DNA of 64,000 bases from Alitta virens (Eukaryota; Annelida; Polychaeta; Phyllodocida; Nereididae), in contig OW028580.1 of assembly GCA_932294295.1 (NCBI GenBank), positions 34,398,636-34,462,635 of the forward strand, given 5' to 3'. Within the stretch, counting starts at the first letter, position 1; each line of letters starts with the position of its first letter. Under the pieces are notes generated by a model. That model had not been told where the DNA came from, ran no database searches, and worked only from the letters and a program-made list of their open reading frames with translations. The position numbers and the translations under genes were made by a program. Below are positions 27,501-39,500 of this stretch, piece by piece.

Positions 27501-30500
27501 GCTATTAACTAAAAAAAAACCGGCCCATTCTGAGACAATAAATTACTACACCAGATGCCAAAAGTGTTGTGGTGCAATGCACTCATTCAGTAATTCATTT
27601 GAAAGGAAACTGATACTTTTCTGGGTGGTAAAATCTCATAACAAAATTAGATATGATGGTAAGCCACTCATAACGTGATATAAAATTTAATTAGTTTTTC
27701 AATTGCAATCAAATTGAGTTATGATTTGTATTGCAATTAATTGTAAACATAAATATTATTGATGATAGTCATGGAAACAAACTAGAATAAATAGTGTCTT
27801 GAGAATTGATGTTCTTTTAAACTCGTGGTAAAAATCAGTAAACAAAATAGTTGGCCACTTTGGCCTGTTTTGTGGGCTGACGAATTGACTATCTGAGGAA
27901 TGGCAGCAAATATTAAGGACTGAGGTGTAGGGATTCTGTGGCTGTAGCCCATTTGGTCCAAAGATAGAGGACAAACACTCGACAAACAAAAACGTCTTCC
28001 TTGTATCAACCTGTCAGATTGAAGGCATTGAGATCTCCTGTGAGCAGCATTGTGCCGAATTGATGGATTGAGCCAAGTGGGCCTGTCCTGTCCATTTCAC
28101 CCCCCAAACAAATATGTACTTGCTCTTCGTATTGTCTGGCCCTACCCTTCATTTTACAGCTTTTTAAAGAAACACTTTTCTGCCTAGTCCTTGTGTACAG
28201 TGTTAGAGAAATCTATTGACATTGAAAACGACAGGGCCACTTTGAATTGAACTACCTATTGTGGTGTAGCCAGTAAAAACTCGCCACTTCAAACTTCAGT
28301 TACTGTGACCAGTGAATCACCTCAAATTGCCTGTGTGATTCAGCTGCTAAAAAAATCCTGAACTTTGCCAGATTTTTTACCCTCTTAAACTGCATAAAAC
28401 TATTTTTCAATCATCTTTACTGCGTTATTAGTGTTGGATTTCAGGTTTACACGTTTGTGACTTCGTTAAAATATAATTTTTGTCCACATATTACTTTCAA
28501 CCAAAAAAATTATCTGGATATGCATTTACATCCCAGATGGCATTCCAAATCGTTTTATCTTCGACGCGATGTCAGCAATGTTAATATGATGTTGTGACGA
28601 CAGTGGCCTATATGGAAACGAAGCTGGGCCGATTTGCAATGCTATCTGGGATTGCATCTCTCTCCTCATCTCATCTCACTTCATCTCACTTCATTCTATT
28701 TCTCTTATTTCTGGTTTACCTGCTTATATATAAATATTTCTATCCTGATCTCTCATTTCACCTATTTCACATCATCTCCTCGTACAGTTAGTTTCATAAA
28801 AAACTGTTGACTCTAGACGGCTGTAGCGACCTATACCTGACTCTGATCTAAAAATGCTAAAGCCAGCTGCTTCTGTTCACTTCTACAGCTAATAGTCAGC
28901 CTACATTTATCACCAGAAAAGTGTAAACATTGGCAAATGTAAGAAATTAATGTAATATATCATAAATATGTACTTTTAGATCCGGTTTTGAGTAGCCAGC
29001 AATGACAGCTTTGGCTAGGATCAATTTGACAGGCCGTTTTTAATAAAACTAACTGTACATCTCAAATTTCCCCGTCTCATTCCTCACACCTTTTCCAATT
29101 TCCAAATCTCCATCCACAAGCACGGTCATATATCTTTAACAATTCAATTGCTGTCAATCACAATGTAATTCAATGTATATCATGAAGTTATATCATCATC
29201 TGATATTCCTGGATATTCTACAGTGGCATTCAGCCTTCGAAAAGTTTTTACTTGTAAAATTGAATTTCTTTTAACTATAACGCCTGTTGTTGTTGCTATG
29301 GTTAGGAAGAATAAATTCAATCTGAATATGAGATTGGAATTCACTGTCATCCACAGTGTAACACTTGTCCCAAAAATACCGAACATAAATAAACAGGAAC
29401 TGTGCATAAATCACTTTATAATGAATCACAATAATTACGCTTAACAGGTGTCATGGAGGATATAGTAAGAGTTTAGTGCATGCTGTGAAATATAGCAAGA
29501 ATTTGCCAAAAAAATATCGAACATTTATTTATTATTTTTAGCCACTTGGCCCGCAACCCGTTCATCTGCGATTGCAATTTGAGATGGTTGTCGGAATATC
29601 TGCACAGTCATCCCATCGAGACGAGTGGGGCCAGATGCGAAAACCCCCGGCGGATGCAGAGGAAAAGAATTGGATCCATCCGACACAGCAAGTTCAAGTG
29701 CAGGCGTAAGTATTGTTTATCATGTCTCAATTACATTTTATATCTTAGAATATATTGCTATAGTTGGATCCGCTTTAAATTGACCATTTGGGCCAGCCAA
29801 AAAGTGTTCTATTGTTATCGAATAAAATAGAATTTACACCGATAACATGCTAGATGGGACCGACATGAGCACGATGTCGGCAATATTGAAACAATGTTAT
29901 TTCAACTGCGGCCAGTATTGAAACAATGTTATCCCAATATGGAATGCTATCTGGGTAGCCAATAAATGTTGTAATTAAGTAAATATACTGGCTTGGTTTA
30001 AAGATAGACAAAAAACCAGTTTCTGGTCAAACGTCTTAAGTGCATTGTATCATGTCTTTATTCTGTAGTTTTGGTATATGGGTTTAATGGTAACTTATCA
30101 TGGCAATGATAGTGTATCTATACAAACATTGAACTGCTATTTTGGAGAGATTGTCAAAGCTGGAATGTTAGGGTAGAGATTTCAGTAAGGATTATGCTAC
30201 CCTTTTAAACAAGTTATTGCCACTCATAAGGGTTAGTTGAAGTAGTCAGAGATTCCTTTGAAAGATCTCTTGAACCTGAGATAAGTGCAAATTATTTGGG
30301 ATTATAGTATATCCTACAGAATTAATGTTTATATAACAGGCAAACAGAGAGTAAAAATCGTCACCTTATTTCAGTGACAATAGTTAAAGATTATGGTAGG
30401 CCAGTTTTTTGCTTCCTGTAGACCGTTCAAAGACTTTTCTACTTCCTAGTTAACCAAGTCACTTCTGGTGTCCCAAAGTGCCTGTTAAATGGACAGGTCC

Positions 30501-33500
30501 AATTGCAAGCTTGTTGAATTTAAAAGAGCTAGTGGGGAAGTTCACTAATTAGTTTAAGTGGCCATTATAAGTTGAATTGTTGTCTGTCTCTTGGTAATGT
30601 CCAGTGCTTTGGACTTGAATTACTAAAGCCTTTAGGAGTGTGTAGTTCAGAATATTCGGCCTACTACAGTCAATTTGATTTCATAAGCTGACTGGTAAAC
30701 AAACGGGGCTCAATGGGGCACAGTGGATTTTACCTGGCCACTTAATATTTCCAAAACCCTCTTCCTGACAACCTGCCAAAGATTTTGTGAACCCCTTGCC
30801 ATATTAGGAAGATAGCGGGGTCATGACCAGTCCGATTTTGACTGGTGCCCCCACTCTGTCAGTTTTAAGCTCACAAAGTGGTCCGCAGTCCAAACAAGCC
30901 GCTTTTGTGGCCGTGTTTTAGCAGTCTGCTTGTCCAGCCCGCCTGACAGGTCCGCGAAGTAGTGCCAATCTCCAAAATGGCGCCTAAGAGCTGGGAGCCT
31001 GACCTGAATTGAGAGTCAGGCAGGAGTCACATGGCTTTATAGGCTGGAGAGGAGTCAGACTTATAACTCATATAACACCTTAATCATAACACACGTCCTG
31101 CATATCTCACTATATATTTATGAATCCATGGAGTCTACTCTTGGTTCTATTATCAAATAAGGTTACACAGGATATTTGCAACATTACCTTTAGAGCACAG
31201 TGCAAGATCACCCATAAAAATAGCTTTGAACTAAGTTTTACTGAATAAAGTAGGAGAAAAAGAACGTTTCACTATGTTAAACCTAGAAACCAAACGCTGT
31301 TAGCACATGAGTGGCCTAGTGGTGAAGGTTGTTAGCTGCTCTGAAGGTCCTAGGTTCAAATTCTCTCTTGTGTGATCTTCACTGACTTGAATTCTATCTC
31401 AACTATGAGGCAAATGAAAGACAACACCTTTGATGTAACTATTTATAGCAGGGATGTCAAGCCTTATCATCTCATCATTATATCTGACCCCATCAGCTTC
31501 AACATTAGCACTAAAATACATGCAAAATAACTAGATATGATTTTAGAAATCACCATGTTATATTTCTCACCTCTACACTACAACATGAGGTGGCCATCTT
31601 TGACACTCTGTAGGCCAGTAGGAAATGATTGACTTTTCAATTTCCTCTGCCCATGCCATAAGTGAATGAGCTTAGGTTGAGAGAAGTCTCTTTCAAAAAG
31701 AGGCAGAGACAGCTAGCTACATGGGTTTCCATGGTAACAGACGATGCTGGAGTACATACGGGCACTTCCTGTCCAATATGGCGGCATGTTGTGGGCTCTT
31801 TCTTGATCTGTTGTTGACAGTGCTGTCCTCACATCAGGGCATGTCAGTTTGTGGGAGCATTTGTTTACAATTTGTGAAAGGTTAAATAAAGACGCTCCAA
31901 GTATTTCTGAGATTGACAATGTATGTTCATGTACATTGTACAGTACATGCATATGTACTCGCATTGTAGAGCTTTACGTATATTGCATTAAATACTCTTA
32001 AGGCTTTTCTCAATCAACAACATTAAGGTTCAGAGTAAATGGTGATTAAATCTAAACACATTTAAGATGGGGCAATATCTGTCCTTTAGAACGTTTGTCA
32101 AATTATGACTGAGTAAAAATAACCCAAAGTTAAACCTTGAAATGTCAAATATATGTGATGGGCAAGCATTGGATTTTGTTGATGGTTATTTCGAAATAAC
32201 TGCAATACTAGCAGCCATATTTGCTTCAAAAAGCTAGATCTACAATTCTACAAGTATAATTTCTGTGAACGGTTAGACTAATGCGATAGTTACACTTATT
32301 TTTCGGTTGTTGAGAAAGAGAAAGCTACTTCTCAAGAAGTTTTTCTGTTGTTGATGGAGAGGACACACTTCTTGCAACTGCATGAGTAATAACACCTGAT
32401 CATCTCACGTTGATGACCATACAACCATCAGTTCATTGGCAACCATTGATTACCTGCAGTAAAATGCTGCTATAAACTCACTTTAATCCACCTGACTCAT
32501 ATGTTGTGATAAGAATTTTATAACTTTGTTGATCAGTGAGTCACTAATTGACCGTGGCTCCCATTTGAGTCTTGTCTGTGACTCAGGTGTTTGGGGTAGT
32601 TTTAGGACGTCCGTTAATTACAGGTAAATCCTCAGTGACATATTTAGCAGGATGTAATTACAAGTTAATACAGCTAAACTGCCATAAAAAGACACTTTAT
32701 GGTATTACAACGCGCCCCTTTATAGTGGGCAGGTCAGACCAGGATCTTGTATGTTTCGCACAGTGGTCAAGTATTTTGCAGCACCCTAGGTGGCAGCACT
32801 GCAGTTAGCCATTGTTCACTTGTCCATTATGTCACGTGACCCATTGTTTGACCCATTGTTACCTTTTCCTGTTGGGGCTGTAAAAAGACTTTAACAAAGA
32901 CTTAAGTTCCTGAGCCCTCTTCCCTCGCATTGTGATATTAACTCCGATTGCATGCGACTCCTACTTCCGGGATGGATTCTCGCCCAAATCACGTCCACGT
33001 GACCAAATAACGGGAATCCCGAGAGGTCGCCGTGAGGTCATGCTCATTATAATATTCATTGTTGTCGTGTTTACCTGAAGCTCATCCATGAATCCTAACC
33101 ACAGATTAATCACCCTCAACTATCCATTTGATCACTGCAAATATCATCAATCATATCTGCAAGCACCCCTTTTGTGACGTCATCGACACTACTGCCATCT
33201 ATTGTGTGCGTTTGTGTAGACACATGGGAAAGCTTTATTGGCCATTGGGCATTCAAGACAAACTTGTTAATGTATAATACATGTAATGTCATGTATGCAC
33301 TGAAAAATATGTCCTCTCCTCTCCTCTCCTCTCCTCTCCTCTCCTCTCCTCTCCTCTCCTCTCCTCTCCTCTCCTCTCCTCTCCTCTCCTCTCCTCTCCT
33401 CTCCTCTCCTCTCCTCTCCTCTCCTCTCCTCTCCTCTCCTCTCCTCTCCTCTTCTCTTAGCTAATTCTCCTGCATTGACAGATAGGCCAGGGAGTGCGCC

Positions 33501-36500
33501 AGGGACTTCTGCAAGGAGCAAGACTGCCACCCTAGCCTTAAGAGTCTTGGCACCCATGGCTTAAGCTGCTAATCAGAGTTGCCTCTCTAGGCGCCCCAAT
33601 AATCCCCCTTAAAAAGACCCCGAATTATTTATTACGCCATTTTACAAACCTGCCATTTACTTACAGGGGCAAATTAAGTGCATAGCTAGGCTTATAATTT
33701 TCATATTTAGCACGAAGACCAACCAATAGAAAGAAAAATAGCGAATTGTACCAAATATTGGCGCTCTTCATCGTTAGGTGGTCATAATAGTGAAGTGGTC
33801 TTAAGGTGGACCTTTACTGTATACCACCAGGCCCCCAACTGTCATGATCACAGCATTGTAGTGATGTCAACAAAAGTAGTTCCAGGTAATTAGGTTAGGG
33901 CGCAGGAATCGCCGGGTGGTGACGTTGGCCATTCGCACTTCACTTCCGCCACACAACACAGGCTGACACCTCCGCCGGCGGACTACTTTGTAATCCTGCG
34001 CCTGGCGCACTCCTTTGATTACTTGCCTGATGCAACTGTGATGTATTAGTACGCGCGGAATGGTCTGTCAACAAATATCTACTTTGTTAAAAGAATCCCC
34101 GAGGCAGAGAGAGAAAATAGGGCCAGACAAGCACCCTTATTTTGCTGAGGGGTAAATTGACGTGTGAAGTAATTGAAGGGAGGGGGTTAGTAGAATTGCG
34201 AGGAAATTAAAGCTACACAAGTCCTCTGGAAAATTGCATTAGATTCTCAAAAGGAACGCAATGGCAGAAATAAGTCAAAGGGAAAATTACTTATTCACTC
34301 TAAAGAGTCTAACCTAACTTGGGGTTTCGGTTTTCAAGTGAAAAAATGTAAAAGACCAACAAGAAAAATGTTGTCAATTTAGTTGGAATTTAATAGAATT
34401 AGAAGGTGCTTCTATATCTGTTCATGGACAGACTACTGTACAATCGCAACGCTGTTTTGAGGCCAACATTTGCATACTTGTCATTATATTCGTCCTGTCA
34501 CCATTATGACTAAAAATTGGACCAATGGCAGTATTCTAATGGCGAAGTTTCACTTACAAGTAGCCTCAGTCCAGTTGCGGCCTCAAGCCCACCATGGATT
34601 TAGTGGTTGTAAGACAGATCAACTGATATGCACGTATTCCATGCAATTGTTTTGACAAATGTGTAATTTTAATGGAAAATGGGTTAGACTCTAAGCCTTA
34701 TCAAATCATCATTACGTCTGCCTCAGCAGCTGGCCATGTAAGCTGACTTAAGGAGATTTAGACCGCTTGCATTAAGACAATAAATATGTTTGTTCTTGGC
34801 ATAACTTAATTACAAGTGACACAAACTAGCGTCGTAGTGCTGCACTGGCCTTATACAACTGAGAATAGGGATAAGCTTAGCTGAAATATTTCTTGGTGTA
34901 TGACTTCATGACTTATGTTATCTTCCACCCAGTGCTTTCGTATGTTGCCAAACTAAGTGTATAAGTTTTGCTATTGCAATCAGTTTTATCTTGATATCCA
35001 CATAAACAATAAAGGTCTTTGGTAAACACAGCAGGACTGCTGCAGGAGTAAGTCATTTATGAGTTCATACCAATACCTAACTGAGTACAATTCCTGGAGA
35101 TATAAGTATGGTTTAGTCGGAAAAATGTATGTATGCCTCTCAAAATGCATCCCGCTGGTTGATCTAAGTCAAGATTATACTAGGAATGTCTAGCTTATGA
35201 TTAGCCCAGTTGTATGCTCCTCTCTCTCTCTGTCCATCTGTCTGCATAGTTGGTGCTAGTTTTCTCTATCTCATCATTTGTGAGTTTAGCTGTCTGTTTA
35301 GGATGGGGGCCTAGCTCGGTGGTAGTGCGCTGGGCTTCCAAGTTCCAACCACTGGGTCCAGGGTTCGATTCCTGGTCGAGCCTAAGTTGGATGGCTGTTT
35401 CATCCGTCATCTCATTGCCATGGTCCCTGCCTGTCCTAATTAGCCCATCAGGTGCAGAAATAGAGGTTCTAAAGCTCCAATTCACCACCACCACTACATT
35501 AGCTGTCTGTTTGTTATCTGTGTTTCTGTCTTATTTTTTCCTGCATCCTAATCATTCCACATCGGCTTGATGCCAAACTGGCATCGGTGTATGTCGGCCA
35601 ACATTGGTCCGACGCGATGCAATCCATCTGGCATTCTATCTGGGTTGCATTTCTTTCTGTCTCTATCTATACCTCTGTCATCCTTTCTATGACTGTCAGT
35701 CTGTATTTCAGCTTTTTCCACACAGATACGATACCACGTTGGCTCGAAGTCGGTACAGCGTTAGCCACCAACGTCGCCTCGATCCGGCATGCTGTCTTGA
35801 CTCCTCATCAACTTGTCTGTCTGTATACATCCCTCTCACTCTGTCTGTCCATCATAACCTACAGCCAGCTCTAGCTTGTATGTCTGGCACACGGATGCAT
35901 TGAGTGGGTATACCCCAGGGTCCCCCTGTGCCACCTGCCTAGTTTAATTAGTCGGCGCTGTGCATTGTGGGTAGTGACAAGTGTTGCAAACGGATGCTTT
36001 TAATAAGAACCTCCCCTTTCAAACAGGTCCACACAGCAACAGCCAGGTCTACATTGCAATATCCTACGCCAGCTGCTCCCCTCGCGTTTATTGCAAGTCT
36101 GCTGCACAGGCGTTCTCTGTCAAAATCGGCACCAACAGAACGGCTGGTCGATTCGGCCCCATTGTAGTCACACAGCCATACACGTCTGCTGACTGCTACG
36201 TTATTGGTCATTTCGTCCGAATTTAATAAACCAAGTCACAGCTTTTTCAAAGCCTAATAAAGTAGTCCATTTTGCTCAGGTCAATAAGCAGGATGAAAAT
36301 GCAAGTTCAACGTGATTTCCATTTATTGATCAAACTTTCTCAAGTTAGATTTTGTGAGCATTTCACTTCTGAAGAGCACATAGCCTATAAGTTGCCAGTG
36401 AAGCAGCTGGATGGTCTAGCAGTATAACAGTTTTGTAGTAAGCTCCTATTTGGTCTGAGTTCGACACCTATTCATTCTATAGTTTGCTTCAAGAATTATA

Positions 36501-39500
36501 TCTTATATCTCATTGCACTGCCAGAGTCTATTATTTTGCTCCAATACTGAGTCAAGTCATTGTGGACTGTGAGCAGAATCATCTCATCATTACATCTCCT
36601 GCAGCTTATTATATACCAAGCTTCCGACCAGTAGCGTCAAAGGATTAAAATACATCGTAAATATGGTTGATATAAAATCGTATGGATTTGCTTTGGGTCA
36701 ATGATCACTTGCTTATGCCGATGATATTCAGGCATTGTTTATCACAAAATATTGTTGTACACACCATGTCATTGTTTATCACATCTCCAACGTTTTCAAT
36801 TCACTTTCAGCTGGTTCAGAAGAAGCCAAAACAAGAAACGCGGGCAACTGTGACATCAGCAGCTTGTGTCCGGAGGAGTGTATTTGCCAAGGGACTGTAG
36901 TGGACTGTTCAGGGAGAAAGCTCACTCAGATTCCAGAGAACTTGCCTATATTCGTCACAGAACTGTGAGTATAGTTTCAGAATTGTGCAATTATTAACAA
37001 TTACAAAGTACAAAATACTTCAATGACAAGTAGTAGTTGTTGCATAAAGGCCTCAAAATTGTCATCCAGTCATTATATTTACCTTCTCAGATATCCTTGC
37101 TAATTAGGTCATCTCGTAATTAAAGGCATGTTTGACCCGAATCACAGCACAGTATGACCTACTCAAAAAGATGGGGTTGTGACTTGTGCTGTGTGTCTAT
37201 GTCCAGGCAGTTGACTGACACCACCCTGTTAGTTAATAAAACTTATTGACTGACTCTCAAGCAGAACACAATAGCAACTGATCATTACATCTGCCTTTGA
37301 GATATCTACCTTGAAATGTTTTTCCTTTTTCAACCTGCAAAAAATCCAAATTAACTCCCAAGTGCAAAGCTATAAGCTGTATAATAAGCATAGCAGTGAG
37401 ACAAAGTAGCATCAACTTCAAAAGAATAATCTCAGACGAACAACATTTGCACTGACTTAGTGGCCACATTTGCCGCTAGGTGGCCCAAGCACTTGCCGAC
37501 AGAGGTCGCTGACCTGCTTTGACCTGCCATCAATCTACTTCCGGAAGGTCAGACCTGCGCAGTGGGGGACTCCCTTTTTGGCTCTTGACTGTCTTGAGGC
37601 CACTCATAAGTCGAGAGGCAAGCTGTTAGGCCGAATTGTTCTGCCTTCCTGGCCTATTTTTGAGCAAATATGATAGAAAACAGACATTACATCAAAAAAG
37701 GGAAACCTCACACATGGCTACAATATGTTACTTTTATAGAAGAGAATAAACACCTAGTATTCCCCAAAACGTGTGTAACAAAGTTACACTGATGAGTTAT
37801 AATATGACACCAAGTGACTTGACCTTGAAGGTCATTTGAAGGTCGGGTCAGTACCTTAAGGTCAAAATACGTGAGAAGAACATTGGTTGGGATTGTGGGG
37901 TACCAGTCAGTCAGTCAGCCAGTCAATCAGTCAGACAGACAGTCACTCAGTCAGTCAGCAAAGTTGTGTTTTTCTCTTTGGACCTTTGACATACTAATCA
38001 ACTTAGTGGCTGAGTTGTTAGAACCATATCCAACTCCTCAGAAGGTCAAGATTGGGTTCTATCATGGACCTGAGAAATTCTGCAAGATCTGAAATTCAGT
38101 TTTAATTTGTTGCTGATCTCAAACAGCAACAGAAGAAATTAAATTGCACTTTGGTATTGATGATGAGGAGGTCCTACACTGGGGTTCCACTTTACACTTA
38201 AGAATCCACACAATGGCAAATTGAATACAATGCCACGTACCACTCCGTCTTAATTCCATTGCTTTTAATTCATTGATTTACTCTCTGGTTTGCAATGAAT
38301 GTTCTTGTGAAGACAGCACAGAGAATGATGACTGAAAGAGGACCCTGTACATGCTACATTAGACTCCTTAATCACGTACAAAAACAATTGCTCATGTTTT
38401 TTAAATTTCAAGTAGCACTTTCTTAATTGAATTGCATGAGAAACTTGAAGCACTTCAATTGTCAGGCCCCTAAATGATGCATTGTTTTAAAAACCACAGC
38501 ATCTTTAAGACAAAGAGAAACCTGTTTAACTGCATTGAGTTTGTCATGTGTAATAATTGCCTTAATTCCACTCTTGTCCTTTGCAGGAAACTCCGCGACA
38601 ATGAAATAACGCGAATAGAAAACAATGGCGTTTTCGCCAAACTGGGCAATCTGCAGAAACTGTAAATGACGTCGTACTTTTTTGTCGATTTATGAAATTA
38701 TTCAGATTTCCTCTGATATCCTTAATATCCCAAGGCTAAGTACAGAATAAGTTAATTATGTTATTTCAGTGATTTGCGAAACAACCGAATTGAAGGAATC
38801 GCCCCAAAAGCGTTCGAAGGAGCCAGCCGACTAACTGATTTGTAAGTGTGACAAATATCTGATGAAAAATAAATTGGCTAAGATTGGTTCTTGAATGATA
38901 TATCAGGGGCCCCATCATAAAATCAGCGAAATATTATAAATTTGTATCAATTGAAACCACCAAATGTACTTACGAAATGTATGGTGAATTCTCACTTCAG
39001 GCAACTTACAGAGAATCGTCTGACATCATTGGATGGATCGATGTTCATTGGTCTGCAAAACCTGAAAACATTGTGAGTGAAGAGAAAATTAATATATTTT
39101 TATCAAACCTTGGAATTATTATTATAAGATTGAATGATATATTGAATGGTATTTTTCAGAATGCTGCGAACAAACAAGATCACATGCATCAAAAACACCA
39201 CATTTGTCGACTTGGACTCGTTACGACTTCTGTGAGTTTCCAATGTTTTTCTTAACCACTCCGAGACTTTCACACCAAATAGATCATTCTAAATATTCAA
39301 ATCATACATTTCATCTCTCATGTACTTTATTACTTCCTTGCAGATCATTGTATGACAACCAGATGCGTTGTATTCAACCGGGATCATTTGATCGATTGAA
39401 GTTCTTGTCAACATTGTAAGTATGACTTATGCAATGATTTTCCCACCCACACTTTTAGCCATTTTACAGCAGTTTTCATAAACTTTGAAACTAAACTTCA

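Larger units (their letters stand above)
24166..29541 (+). other. slit: slit intron, 5.4 kb
   Basis: Non-coding. It contains a palindromic MITE (24310), two long G runs (24783), a tRNA-like remnant (25186), a 181-bp duplication (27010/29330), a CCCAGAT-ended MITE (28532) and a Tc1-type MITE (28785). No supported gene on either strand. Confidence 0.85.
29706..36810 (+). other. slit: slit intron, 7.1 kb, between D2 and D3
   Basis: Non-coding and the largest complete intron. It contains SINEs (31303, 34685, 35300, 36405), a CTCCT array (33312), a CTCF-like core (32782), and GC-richer patches at about 32930-33070 and 33895-34060. I found no miR-218-like sequence. Confidence 0.9.
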
